Shown one piece after another: positions 45,664-57,300 of a DNA stretch of 64,000 nucleotides (its first letter is position 1; the number at the start of each line of letters is the position of its first letter). Both the position numbers and the translations under genes were made by a program. The notes beneath the pieces are model-generated. The model searched no databases. It was not told where the DNA came from and worked only from the letters and a program-made list of their open reading frames with translations. This DNA comes from Gymnopus androsaceus JB14 (lineage: Eukaryota; Basidiomycota; Agaricomycetes; Agaricales; Omphalotaceae), in the NCBI GenBank assembly GCA_009733575.1, contig ML769384.1, positions 809,257 to 873,256 of the forward strand, given 5' to 3'.

Positions 45664-48600
45664 ATGTTCTCTCAGTTCAGACACGCTGTAGAGACATTTG
45701 CACCTCAGCCTCGACGAAGCACCGATACTGCTGGCCAGATTGATGGCCGTTCTTCCCCTCATTCTCGCTCACAGTCTGTGGACGTAACTGCTACTTCTCC
45801 ATCACAGCTGGCAGAAGGTCCTCTTTCCACTTTACGCAAATCTTTTTCTCCGCAATTATCTGCGGCTCCCAGCTCACCTCAGAAGCCTCGTCCCCATAAA
45901 TCCACGCTTGAAGAACGTCTACGGGCAGCGGCTTTTACTATTGGAGAGGCTTCCAATTCTACAACCCCGCAGCTTTCAGCAAGAGTTTCTCCTGCTCCAA
46001 CAGCGTCCAATAAAGACCAGCCATTATCTCCCTCTTCCACGCCACTTCCGGAATCCCCGATAGTAGCTCCTTCCCATGATCCTCTCGGCGTTATTCCTCT
46101 CGATGCGATGGCTCTGCAAGTGACGAGCGAGCAGAATGAGCCAGCCTCCGTCGAGCCTGTAAAGGAAAAAGATACAGCAGATGGGCTGGTGGAAGCTAAT
46201 ACCGAAGCCGCAGATGCAAAGGAGGATGTTGCGGAGGAATTAAATGCGTCTGCAGTGGATGAAGGCATTGTCGAGGATACAACTGTGCCCGAGGAGGGGC
46301 AATTCATTCCGGACGAGACAGCTCCTGCTGTCGAGGAGCAGTCACAGGCACCAACAGACTCTGCTGCTTCGGTTCAATCCATCGTGGAAGAGACGACCCC
46401 TACTGTTGAAGAACCGGCACAAGCACTGGAGGATTCTCCTGCTTCGGTTCAATCCGTCGTGGAAGAGACAACCACTGCTGTCGAGGAACAATCACAGCCA
46501 GCAGACTCTCCTGCTTCGGTCCAATCCGTCGTGGAAGAGACAACCCCTGCTGTCGAGGAACAATCACAGCCAACAGACTTTCCTGCTTCGGTTCAACCCA
46601 TCGCGGAAGAGACAACCTCTGCTTTGGAGGAACAGGCGCAAGCACCAGAGGATTCCTCTCCCTCCCCTGCTTCTGTGACTACGTCCACAGTAGAGGAACT
46701 ACAAGAGAGACTTAAACTTGTTGAACAGCGCTTCACAGGCATGTCTGGTCTCTGTACACCGTATTATCACCTTACATCTCTCCTTTAGACGTGTCTACCT
46801 CATTCAAGAGACTACAGGCCGAAAAAACCGCAGCGGACGCCATCTTACGAGAACTGACACCCCTCGAATCACTACGAGAAACCGATGCTCTACGGGATTA
46901 CCTCAAAAATATCTCGTTAAAAGTGGAGGCAAGTACCCATTCGCGTTGTAGTTCGCACTTGTTCTGAATTTGCTCTTCTCAGCTTTCGCAAGACGAGATA
47001 AAACGTCTGAATACAAAACTTCAAAGTACGCTGGCTTTTTCGTAATTTACAGCAGTTCATTAATATTTATCTCTCTACTTAGCACAGGAGGATCGCATCG
47101 AAGAGTTGCGGGACACCCATCGGTTGGAATCGAGGTCTCAATCTGACCAGATCGACAATCTCAAAAAGCAGCTGGAGGAAGCAAACGTACTTCTGAAAGC
47201 TTCCCAGGAGAGCTCAGATGACTTGGCAAAGCAGAAGGCTGAAAGTGACCGATTAAATGGAGAGCTTGCTAAAGCAAAGGAGATGCTTAAAGATGAAGAG
47301 GAGAAGCGTGTAAAAGCCATTAGCTTGCTCAAAACCGTGAGGCAGAAGCTTTCCAAGGCCGAGAAGGAAAGAGATGACGCTGTCAAGGAGGCTTTGGCTG
47401 CCAAGGAAAATGAAAAGGGCGAACGCGTTAGGGAGGAGGCAGAGAAGTTCAAGCTCCAGACCGAAATCGAGTCTCTCCATGCAAAACGGGAAAGAGCACT
47501 TGCCGAGCTGAAATCCCAATTTGAAAAGGAGCTCGCTACCGTTAAGGAGCGTCACGAGAAGGAGTTAATTGCTGTAAGAGCCGAGCTAGAACTCGACGCT
47601 GTCACTGTCAAGGTATGCTGGGCTGATTTATCATCGACGTGCTGCTGACACTTAGCTGGCAGGCAACTCATACGAGGGAAATATCCAACAAAAACTCGAG
47701 GATATCTCAACTCGAGAACTCCTTGAATTCCGTTGTCCGTGACAAGAACTCGTTCTTTGAGCAAGTCCAGTTACGTCAGGCGGAAGTGGAATCCTCTCAG
47801 GTTCACCTGGAATCCTTACAGAGCCAGAACGCGGAACTACAGCATCAACTTCGCGAGCATGAGGATCGCGTTGTTCTCCTGAACGAAGAATTGTCCGAGG
47901 CGCGCAGAGAGCACGAATCCAACTCCAAGGAATCTACATCCTCAGCAGAAACTGCCCGCCTCGTTGCTCTTGTCGAAGCCAAGTACGAGGGCAAACTGAC
48001 AGAACTGAAAAGAGTGTTGAACAATGTCGAGAAGGAGCGAAACGAGAGCGATGCTGAGTGGAGTCGTAAACTACGCGAAAAGAACAAAGAGACGGAGAGG
48101 TTGAATAACCTGCTCGGGACAGCGACTCAATCCAAGGCACAGGAAGAAGGAGCTGCGGAAGACCTCAAGGTCGAAATATCGCACCTCCAGGAACAAGTTC
48201 AAGCCGGTCAAAGCGAGATCTCGTCGCTGCATGCGCAGATAGTCCAACTAAAGGAAAACGAGGTATTTGACCTTTTTCTTCGTTCTCGTTCGCAATCTCA
48301 ATTTATCATCATCAGAACTCGATAGCTACCCGAGAGGCCGAGACGGAGGCGACAATTAAAGTTCTCGAACAAAAAATTGAGGAGGTGAAATCTCGCGAGA
48401 GCCAGTTACGTTCGAGCAACAAGGTGAAGCCGTACGCATGTTCAGGTTGAGACGGCACTGACTATTCCTATAGACTCTACGTGAAGAATTACGCAAAGTT
48501 CAATCTTCAGCTGCGCTATTGGACCGCCAGCGGAATCCTGGGGTTGGATACTGGACTGCTCGAGGCGATTCAGCTGTTGCGTCGTCAGATTCTGTAACCT

Positions 48601-48863
48601 CTTCTTCGTCTCCCCCTCCTAATGGCCGTTCGTCGTTGGACAAGACATCGGGGAGCAAAGAGGAAGAGGAAGTCAATCTAGAATATCTGCGCAATGTCAT
48701 TCTGCAATTTTTGGAGCACAAGGAGATGAGGGTGGGTCATTCTAGGTGGCTGTTGCTGAATAGTTCATTGACGCATTTTCTTTAGCCTAACCTCGTCCGA
48801 GTGCTCTCTATCATCTTGCATTTTACCCCTCAAGAAACACGTCGGTTGCTGGCGAAGGTTTAG
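45664..48863 (+). CDS. Golgin with C-terminal GRIP domain (IMH1-like)
   Basis: Long coiled-coil tether of the trans-Golgi, recruited by Arl1 through its GRIP domain. The start MFSQFRHAVETFAPQPRRST is usual for fungal golgins. A Ser/Pro-rich segment with LEERLRAAAFTIGEASN follows, then an acidic Val/Glu/Thr-rich region with four tandem units. From about 46690 to 48500 nearly all is heptad coiled coil (IDNLKKQLEEANVLLKASQ, LQSQNAELQHQLREHEDRVV, AEWSRKLREKNKETERLNNL). The GRIP domain is NLEYLRNVILQFLEHKEM joined across an intron to RPNLVRVLSIILHFTPQETR and ends RLLAKV. The conserved Tyr of GRIP is in LEYLRN. Intact over its length. Confidence 0.9.
46327..46620 (+). repeat. In-frame minisatellite, four 24-25-codon units, inside the golgin
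   Basis: Units follow the pattern xVEEQSQxxxDSPASVQSVVEETT with lengths 25, 25, 24 and 24 residues. A partial fifth unit (ALEEQAQAPEDS) begins at 46621. The high similarity at DNA level suggests recent expansion; copy number is likely to vary between strains. Confidence 0.85.
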
Positions 48864-49012
48864 TATATGCTGGCTATATGACATTAAATACTTGGGGTGG
48901 ATTGTACTACTTATCTTTTCCTAATACACACATTGCTTAAGATTAAAACTGTCTGCCATGGAGTTGATTCCAAGGTACTTATTACACTAATACTACAAAA
49001 CATGAACCGCGA

Positions 49013-50136
49013 CTACGAGGTTATAGATGTTTCCGATACATCACGTTCTTTACCCTTGCCATTGGCTGCTGGTAGATTTACCATCGGAGAGGGAGAAGGT
49101 ATCGGAATTGTAGGTGCATTGAATGATGCTGCTGCACCAGAGTTACTGGAAGCATTTGAACCGGCCAACTGCCAAGCTGGTATCGACGGGCGTCCAACCA
49201 TTGGCGCAGGTGAAGGTGCGCTAGACATTGTTGGCCCTCTACTTAGCAGCAATGCTTTGAGAGATTTGAGCTCCTGCTGAAGCTCGGCAAGCGATTGTGT
49301 CTGCGCTTCTTTATTTTTCTCGATCATCTACACCATATTACGCGTCAGGAAGAGTTGTTAGATAGGCTGAAAGCTGGATATACCTTGGGGAGCATATCCC
49401 TTATTGTGTTGATTTCGTCCCTAACTTCCCTCATCTCGTCACGAGCTTTGGATTCAGCTTCACGCATCTCCGATACAACATTTTCCACATCTTTTGTTGT
49501 CTTGTCCACCTTCTCCTTCTGTTCTTCCACGGCTTGTTTGACCGCGGCAGTTTCGGACTGTATTTCCTTCAGAAGCGCCTCCGCCGCGTCGAACTGAGCT
49601 GTCAAAGCATCACGGTCGTCTTCGTAGACAGTTGTATCCGGAGGCTGAAGGTGCGGAGATAGATATTTCTGAATGTAAGAGCACCGTGAGCTTCCGGAGA
49701 AATGAGAATAGCCGGAACCAACCTTGAAGAGAGAAACTGCACCGTATACAACGGTTCCTGATACTACGGCGGTAATCTGAGCCCCGTAGCAGTTGAGCGT
49801 GATAATATGCACATTAGCAGAACTCAGTACATACAAAGTAGTCTCTCCAGTCCCAATTCGGTGCGGGATAAGGTGCGCCAAATGCAGGGGGGTAGCCTGC
49901 TCTATACGGCACAGCAGCAGCAGACTGGTTCGATGCTAGTCGAAAAGCCTGGTCAATTTCCGGCTGGGTAAGACCTTTGGCCTCCAAGAATTGTATCCGT
50001 TGAGCTAGTGGTGATGCTTGAGACTAGATCGTCACTTGTAAGCTATGGATTGCAGTTTTAACCAAGCCAGACTCACATTTGCATCTGCAAGAAACGCGAC
50101 AGCATTTCGAATGAGCTCTTCGCGATTGGACTCCAT
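49013..50136 (-). CDS. Peroxisomal membrane docking protein Pex14
   Basis: Docks cargo-loaded Pex5 at the peroxisomal membrane. The N-terminal Pex14 domain begins MESNREELIRNAVAFLADAN and continues after an intron PLAQRIQFLEAKGLTQPEID, with QAFRLAS; these carry the helices that bind Pex5 WxxxF motifs. A Pro/Tyr-rich stretch (YPPAFGAPYPAPNWDWRDYF) precedes a hydrophobic segment (ITAVVSGTVVYGAVSLFKV). A long coiled coil follows (AALTAQFDAAEALLKEIQSE region, VDKTTKDVENVVSEMREAES, LAELQQELKSLKALL), and the tail is Ser/Pro-rich with IPAWQLAG. The start at 50136 is chosen because MESNREELI matches the family; an upstream in-frame ATG exists at 50223. It is divergent from mitochondrial EF-Tu. Confidence 0.9.
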
Positions 50137-50243
50137 GGGAGCTAAGTAACAAGCTTCCGGCAAGTCGGAGCCGGGACCCGTTATGACCGTGACACTCCGG
50201 ATTCCGCGCTCAAATTTCTTCAACTAGTACTTGAACACCCACC
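50137..50243. promoter_or_regulatory. Very short divergent promoter between Pex14 and mitochondrial EF-Tu
   Basis: Only 107 bp separate the start codons, so the 5' UTRs must be very short or the transcripts overlap. It links a peroxisomal and a mitochondrial gene. Confidence 0.5.
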
Positions 50244-52124
50244 ATGCTTCGGGTTGCTGCTTGTAGGGCATCTCCGTCCGTTTTTGCTTCTATCTCTTGT
50301 ATGTTGACTCACCTCCTGTAATAATTATTTCTGACTACGTGTTTTAGCCTCACTTCGTTGGAGCTCTATTCCAAGAGCTGTTCTAGGTCCGTGGATTTGT
50401 GCTGGCTCACCACATTTGTAGACCAATGGCCTTTCAGCTACGCGTAGGGGATATGCGGTATTTGCCCGTACAAAACCCCATATGAATATTGGGACCATAG
50501 GTAAGTCATTCGTACTTCTTTGAACTTGTCATTCGCTTTTCTGACACTCGAAAAAGGTCACGTCGACCATGGAAAGACAACTCTGACTGCTGCCATCACC
50601 AGGGTCCTCTCTGAGGCTGGAGGCGCAACTTTCACTGATTATAACCAAATTGATAAGGCGCCAGAAGAGAAAGCCCGTGGTATCACTATTAACTCTGCCC
50701 ATGTCGAGTATGAGACCGAGGCACGGCATTACGGCCACATTGACTGTCCTGGACACGCTGATTGTGAGTGCTATCTGTGCTTCCTTATACGGGGTTTTTT
50801 ATACGTGTCTAGATATCAAGAACATGATCACTGGAGCCGCGCAAATGGATGGAGCCATCATCGTGGTCTCTGCAACTGACGGTCAGATGCCCCAAACTCG
50901 TGAACACTTACTCCTTGCTAGACAAGTTGGAATTAAGAAGCTTGTTGTCTTCATTAACAAAGTCGATATGATCAACGACAAGGAAATGCTGGAACTTGTG
51001 GACATGGAAATTCGCGACCTTCTTTCGACATACAACTTTGATGGAGAAAACACTCCAATCGTCATGGGATCTGCGCTGGCTGCACTTGAAGGCCGTGACA
51101 AGGAAATTGGTTCTGAAAAAATATTGGAGTTGGTCAAATCCTGCGATGAATGGCTTGACCTTCCTATTCGTAAGTTCCTTTTTGCTCTTGATTTAACGTG
51201 ATGTTGACATTCTTCCCTCTAGGTGACCTTGACAAACCCTTCTTGATGCCTATCGAAGGTCGGTGACGCGTCTAACTTGTTTAAATGTGCTTTCATTCAA
51301 GCGTGCATTCAGATGTCTTCTCTATCTCTGGTCGTGGTACCGTCGCCACTGGTCGTGTGAGTAGCCTAGACTATCCCAGAAGGTTTTCTAATAATCATGT
51401 TTCCAGGTGGAGCGTGGTACTGCTATCAAGGGTAACGAAGTTGAGATTCTTGGTCTCGGTGACTCCTTCAAAACCACTCTCACTGGCATTGGTTAGTTTC
51501 TCATCTTAAAAGTTTGAATACCGTTCTTATCTGCTGCACAGAAATGTTTCACAAGGAACTCGAGCGTGCGGAGGCTGGTGACAACATGGGAGCTCTCCTT
51601 CGTGGTATCAAGCGTGAACAAGTTCGTCGAGGACAGGTACTTATTCAACCTGGCTCCATGAAGTCGGTCAAGAAGTTCCGTTCCCAAGTTTATGTGAGTA
51701 TCGTCTTGAGGTTATGCCATCTTTTTTCTCATTGCACAAAAATAGGTCTTGACCAAGGATGAAGGTGGACGTTACACGCCGTTCATGCAGGGATACCGTC
51801 CTCAGCTTTATCTCCGTACCGCCGACGTGACCGTCACCTTAAATTTCTCTGAGGGTACGCCCGATGCAGCAGAAAAGATGGTGAGTAGGATTGGGTGAGC
51901 TAAATTAGTCCAGGTATCTAACAAAGGTTATATAGGCCATGCCCGGTGACAACGTCGAGCTCGACTGCGAACTGTACTTTGATCTTGCTGTAGAAGTCGG
52001 TTCACGTTTCACTCTTCGTGAGGCGAACAGGACTAGTGAGTGCAACGCTTCTACTTTTCATCTTACCTTGCTAAATCATTTTTTCCCAGTCGGAACTGGT
52101 GTCGTTACGAAAATCTTGGAGTAG
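50244..52124 (+). CDS. TUF1: Mitochondrial elongation factor Tu
   Basis: Delivers aminoacyl-tRNA to the mitochondrial ribosome. The presequence [20 protein letters not shown] is spread over three small exons and joins (intron 50386-50427, leaving [16 protein letters not shown]) to [20 protein letters not shown], which holds the P-loop GHVDHGKT. Other G motifs are visible: [15 protein letters not shown] (switch I), [20 protein letters not shown] (switch II), [10 protein letters not shown], and [11 protein letters not shown]. Domain 2 has [20 protein letters not shown], and domain 3 has [17 protein letters not shown] and [20 protein letters not shown]. Eight or so introns are all removable in frame. 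Complete and intact. Confidence 0.96.
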
Positions 52125-52484
52125 ATTCAAAGCAAAAAGCGCACATTTGTGACACCGCCAGTGCTCACGCATTATCTTATACTACTACTACTACTCACCA
52201 TGGCATCTACACACACCCAGCTCCATGAATGTGCTAATTCATCATCTTTATCGCATGCACCTGCTGCCCGTCGCACAGCGTTTCGTGTTTTTGTACTTAC
52301 CTTAGAGACGTGGATAAAAAGAATACTTGACACCAAGCACTTTGCAACTTGCGTGAAATTAAGCTGTAATGTATACGTTGTCAAAAAAAAAAAAAAACTT
52401 GCCAAAAAAATATCAAAATTTGAGTTGTGCATCGGAGCGGGCTTCCGTTTTTACTTGTTTTCCGGACCCAATCGTCTCCGCAAT
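52125..52484. other. Intergenic between mitochondrial EF-Tu and GCSH
   Basis: 360 bp between two co-oriented genes. It contains an ACT repeat near 52180-52196 and a run of 14 A followed by a second A run (52383-52410), probably part of the GCSH promoter. No gene seen. Confidence 0.45.
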
Positions 52485-53225
52485 ATGCAGTCTATCCTAA
52501 GGCGTACCCTTGCTTCCTCCAACCCTCTACTAAGATGCCAACCCATTAGGACACCACGAGCAGTCTACAAAGTGTCTGGAATACGGACTATTGTTAGTGC
52601 GTACGATTCACAGTACTTATCGCGTGAATGGTTTTCTGACGCGAAGAATAGCCAAAAAGTACACGGCTGAACACGAATGTGTTGCCTTTGACGATGCGAA
52701 TGGCGTTGGAGTGATTTCAATTACGGACCATGCCCAATCGTCCCTAGGCGATGTAGTTTTTGTCGAGCTTCCGCAAGTAGGGACAGAGGTTGCTCAACAC
52801 AGTGCGTTATACAAGAATTTATCGCTTCAATATGGCTCTCAATGTTTTTTCTCTTTAGAACAGATAGGAGCTGTGGAGAGTGTAAAGGCAGCCTCTGACA
52901 TTGTTAGTTTTCAGATTCCGTGCTGCTAATTGCGTCTACTAAATCTGTACAGTATGCGCCTGTTTCCGGGACAGTGGTTGAGATCAATGAGACTCTTGCA
53001 GACCAGCCTGGTCTGCTCAACAAGTCGCCTGAAGAAAAGGGTACGAATAATATACACGTTACTGGCCGAGATGCTGAGATTTCGAATAGGTTGGCTTTGC
53101 AAAATCAAGTTGTCTGATCCTTCAGAGGTAAGAATATGTCCAATGCGTTGGTTCCATACTGAATTTGTTGCCAGCTGGAGAAGCTTATGAATGAAGAGGA
53201 ATACAACGCCAGTTATGAGCATTAG
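52485..53225 (+). CDS. Glycine cleavage system H protein, mitochondrial
   Basis: Lipoylated shuttle of the glycine decarboxylase complex. A 50-residue Arg/Ser presequence ([17 protein letters not shown]) leads to [20 protein letters not shown]. The core is [20 protein letters not shown] and [20 protein letters not shown], with the lipoyl Lys in [17 protein letters not shown]. The end is [40 protein letters not shown] and EEYNASYEH. Four short introns (for example GTACGA...GAATAG between EEKG and GWLCK) splice in frame. Complete. It depends on lipoic acid made from octanoyl-ACP, so it is functionally tied to the ACP gene elsewhere in the window. Confidence 0.95.
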
Positions 53226-53333
53226 ATAAATGCCTGGCAATGGTAACGAGGGTAGATATTAGAGCTTAGAGACTTTGTACGATTCAACTCGATTTTCCGA
53301 TACAATAATTCTTCATGCGTTACTTGGAAATTT

Positions 53334-53763
53334 CTAAGATGATGAGGGTTCGTATTTGTACTTTTCTCCGCGAGCCTCCATGCGCGCCTTTGCTTCACGA
53401 AGAGCCCAACTCTCAACACTGAAGAAAGAGTCAGTTGCATCCTATTGAAACGAAAGACACGACGGACCCAGTATCTGGCTTGTAGTACAGCATAACAGTA
53501 GCAAAGGCCATCGTTCCAAACATTCCAATATACCAAATATTCTCCCAGCCTTCCTTTACACGTTTCTCGCCAGAAGGAAGCGGCTGTAAATGGTACGGGT
53601 AAGCTTGGATTTTTTTAAAAACGGAAGATGAAATGCAGACTTTTTCACCAAATAGCCAGCCAGAAGGTTCGTTGAATTGCGGCGCTTCATGAGAAGCTAA
53701 TCTTCTGCCTCTGAGGCGAACTCCAGCCCTGGAAAGGCGTAGAGCTTGAGATGATTGAAGCAT
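53334..53763 (-). CDS. NADH:ubiquinone oxidoreductase subunit NDUFB11/ESSS
   Basis: Small accessory subunit of the membrane arm of respiratory complex I. The presequence MLQSSQALRLSRAGVRLRGR is Arg-rich. The mature part starts SHEAPQFNEPSGWLFGEK, joins across an intron to PLPSGEKRVKEGWENIWYIG, and has a single membrane span IGMFGTMAFATVMLYY. The conserved end KPDTGSVESWALREAKARME is followed by ARGEKYKYEPSSS. About 110 residues, as expected. It lies tail-to-tail with GCSH, 108 bp apart. Confidence 0.9.
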
Positions 53764-54307
53764 TATGATTTGGTTTTGGTGCAAGTCGGTCGCCGGCTAG
53801 TGCCGGTTTGGCGCTCACAAGTAAGCGCCCAAGCTCGCGATCATTTCATCATTCATGTATCTTTCATTCTTCCTCCTTTAAGTTTACTCAAGATAAGACA
53901 CTTCCCTTGGCGGCGCGTCTTGCCCGTGTTCACCGGCTATCTTGACCGGGGTCACAGCGGAAGTGTCCAGCACCCTCGAGATGATCGCTAGGACATTGCA
54001 TTGAATTTTGACAGTATGTCCATCGGACGACGGCACAATTGATATGAGGGGTTTTTTCTCCGAGCTGGGTTCTTCTGATGCATAGATTCTAGCTGGTCTT
54101 GCAATGCCTCAAAGCTAGAAAACCGAAGATGAAAGGATGAAAGGGGAAAGAGAGGAGACAGGTTCACAGGGGCTGTAACGGAATTTCGCATTTATTTTCA
54201 CCCTGATCATATATATGTTATATTGACATTTGACCATCACGTCAAAGAAAAGGCACTATTTTTCTTTCTTTCTTTCAAATTCCATCTCCTCCTTCCTTTA
54301 CGCTAGC
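53764..54307. other. Intergenic between NDUFB11 and alpha-glucan synthase
   Basis: About 540 bp with divergent genes on both sides, so it holds two promoters. A minus-strand open reading (53988-54191) of 67 codons has no recognisable family. The last 80 bp before the glucan synthase start are pyrimidine-rich (TTTCTTTC repeats), common upstream of fungal starts. Confidence 0.45.
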
Positions 54308-57300
54308 ATGGGGTTGCTAGCGACTGCTGTTGGAGCTCTCGCTCTTTTTTCTTGCTTGGTCGATGCTTCGCCATATAGAGACGACCTCGTCGACTACAAT
54401 CTCAACACTAATAAAAATGCTACAGACCCTACTCAGTACACGACGACCCGCCAAAATGTAACTTACACCCCCTCTCCGCAGAACTGGCGAAGCTTGCCAG
54501 TGTACACTGTCCTCCTCGACAAGTGGGCAGATGGTGACCCCTCCAACAATGACTTTTTTGGCACTATCTACGAATGGGACTATAGGGAAACTCAGCTTCG
54601 CTTTGGCGGTGATCTCAAAGGTCTCGTTTCTCGCCTCGACTACCTTCAAGGCATGGGTATCAAGGTAATTTACGTGGCTGGCACTCCTTTCCTCAACATG
54701 CTATGGCAAGCCGACAGTGAGTTTTTGAACGAGACTCCTATGGTGTTTTCTTATATCTACGCAGGTTATTCCCCTCTCGACATGACCGTCCTCGATCCGC
54801 ATTGGGGAACATGGGATGACTGGGTCACAACTATTGATGAAATTCACGCTCGCGGAATGTACTTTATGGCCGACTTGACAGTGGGCACAATGTCCGACCT
54901 TTTGGGCTTCAAAGGGTTAGTCAGTCCACCGTTTTTCTTGTACGTGCTTCTGATGCCTCTCCAGATTCCTGAACACGAGTGCTCCCTTTTCTATCGATGA
55001 GTACGATACAGAATGGGTACTTCCGTCCTACATGCCTTGGAATTTTACTGAATACAAGGATTTTGAAGTAAGGCTATTCACTTTACCTTTCTTATCTTGT
55101 TGATGAACCTGTCCTATGTACTCAGATTATCAACACCCGAAACGATTCATGTGTTTATCCAACCTTCTGGGACGATGATGGCACCATTATTCCCGAATCT
55201 TCCGTTGGTGCCAATGGCTGTTACGAGTCCGATTTCGATCAATACGGTGACATGGAGGCTTTCGGTGTCCACCCGGACTGGCAGCGTGAGCTATCAAAGT
55301 TCGCCTCAGTTCAGGATCGACTTCGCGAGTGGAAACCGTCAGTCTTGGACAGGCTGTCCACCTTCTCCTGCATGGTTATCACCGCGCTGGATATTGACGC
55401 TATTCGTATCGATAAGGCCACTCAGGTTACTGTGGACGCACTCGCTACGTGGGCGACCGCTACTCGTAAATGTGCATCCAATCTCGGGAAGGATAATTTC
55501 TACATTCCTGGTGAAGTTACAGGTGGAGACACCTTCGGTTCAATCTACCTGTGAGCAGTCTTGGATTAAGTCTAAATTCATATCTCTCATTTCTTTGTTC
55601 CAGTGGTCGAGGTCGTACTCCCTCCCAACGGCCAACGGACATTAACGCTGCAGGCAATCTGACTTCATCCGAGTCTTCATTCTTTTTGCGAGATGAAGGC
55701 GATGTGGCGCTGGATGGTTGTGCCTTCCATTATTCCATATATCGAGCTCTCACTCGGTTCTTGGGAATGGACGGTAATCTCGCGGTAGCCTACGATGTTG
55801 ACACCAACTTCATCATTGCCTGGAGCGAGATCTTCGTGGATAACGACTTTATCAATTCTCAAACCAACGAAGTGGACCCTCGTCATATGTACGGTACCAG
55901 CAATTTCGACGTATTCAGGTGGCCTAGCTTGGCCAATGGTACTCAGCGTTCTGCCCTCGGAACGTTCATAACATCGCTGGTAATGCCTGGTCTGGTCATG
56001 GTACGCTCTTAATTTATTTAACCCTCAAGTTACTCATGTCTCTTCGCAGTACTACTATGGAGAGGAGCAAGCCTTCTATGTGTATGATGACACTGCAAAC
56101 AATTATCTCTATGGGTGAGGGATTCTTTCATAGTCATGACCTTCAAAAACTAATATTCGAGATAGACGTCAATCTATGGTTGCGAACCAGGCATGGAAGC
56201 GTCATGGATGCTACCAGCTAGGATCAGACCAGTACTTCAATATGCCCCTCGACAAGTCAGCACTTGGCTGCTACGATGACTGGAACGCTCTCGACCATTT
56301 CGACCCAACCGCAGACTCTCGTCGTTTATTCGCTCAATACAACTACATGCGGACTCAGTATGCTGCTCTTCAGGACGGCTATCTTTTGACTCAGCTCGGA
56401 AATTGGACCCAATATATACAGCGTGAAGGTTCCAATGGTACTGCGACGGAAATGGGTCTCTGGTCTATTTCTCGCTCCGAGATGACGGGAGCACAGAACC
56501 TGACGGGGAGCGACACCAGTGAGATCTGGATGCTTTACACCAACGAAAATTCGACCAATACTTGGACCTTCAACTGTAGTGAAGACCTCTGGATTTCGTC
56601 TCCTTATCAAGCCGGAGTTGTCGTCCAGAATCTTTTCTATCCTTACGAGACTTACACTCTTGAGGAATCCGGAAAATCCTACTTCAATAATAGTGCAGCT
56701 CCATTCTTCGGATGTCTGGGCAGTGTCACTATGGATGGTTACGGATTCAAAGCCTTGGTTCCGGTGGCCAATTGGACTGCTCCCCTTCCTGCTCTCACCG
56801 CTTTCACCCCTGGCCATGACTCTCGCATTAACAGTGAGACTAGTGGCACCAGCGTCGACATTTCTTTCGAATTCAATACGGAAATGGACTGTAGTGGCGT
56901 AACCAACAGTATTTCGATGAACATGTCGACTTCGAGTACTGGATCTGTGCCGACAATTAGCAATGTCAACTGTGGAAATATGACCAGCTCGGCCAATGTC
57001 ATAGTACAAGGAGTCTCCCGTACGACGTGGGTCTGGAACGCGACGCTCACCAATTTCCCAGATGGTATCTTGACTATAACGCTGAACAAGCCTTCCTCAA
57101 CTGGTGGTGTCTCTACTGGAGTATGTTGTCTCCCGAGATAATCCAAAATTGTACTGACCATCTTTTAGGCTGTTGACACGGTGCTGCTCCGCAAGGGACT
57201 CTCGACTAACGTCATGGTATTCCCCGAGAGTGACTACAACAGCTCCTCCCTCACTAAAAGTGGAGACGACTACATCTTCACCCATACGGCCATCGGCGCT

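Noticed and set aside
53988..54191. Minus-strand open reading of 67 codons in the promoter of the glucan synthase
   Set aside because: No family likeness, no visible introns, and placed in a divergent promoter region; not supported as a gene.
56326..57009. Long antisense open reading (227 codons) inside the glucan synthase
   Set aside because: It mirrors a well conserved coding exon on the plus strand, so it is a shadow of that codon pattern.
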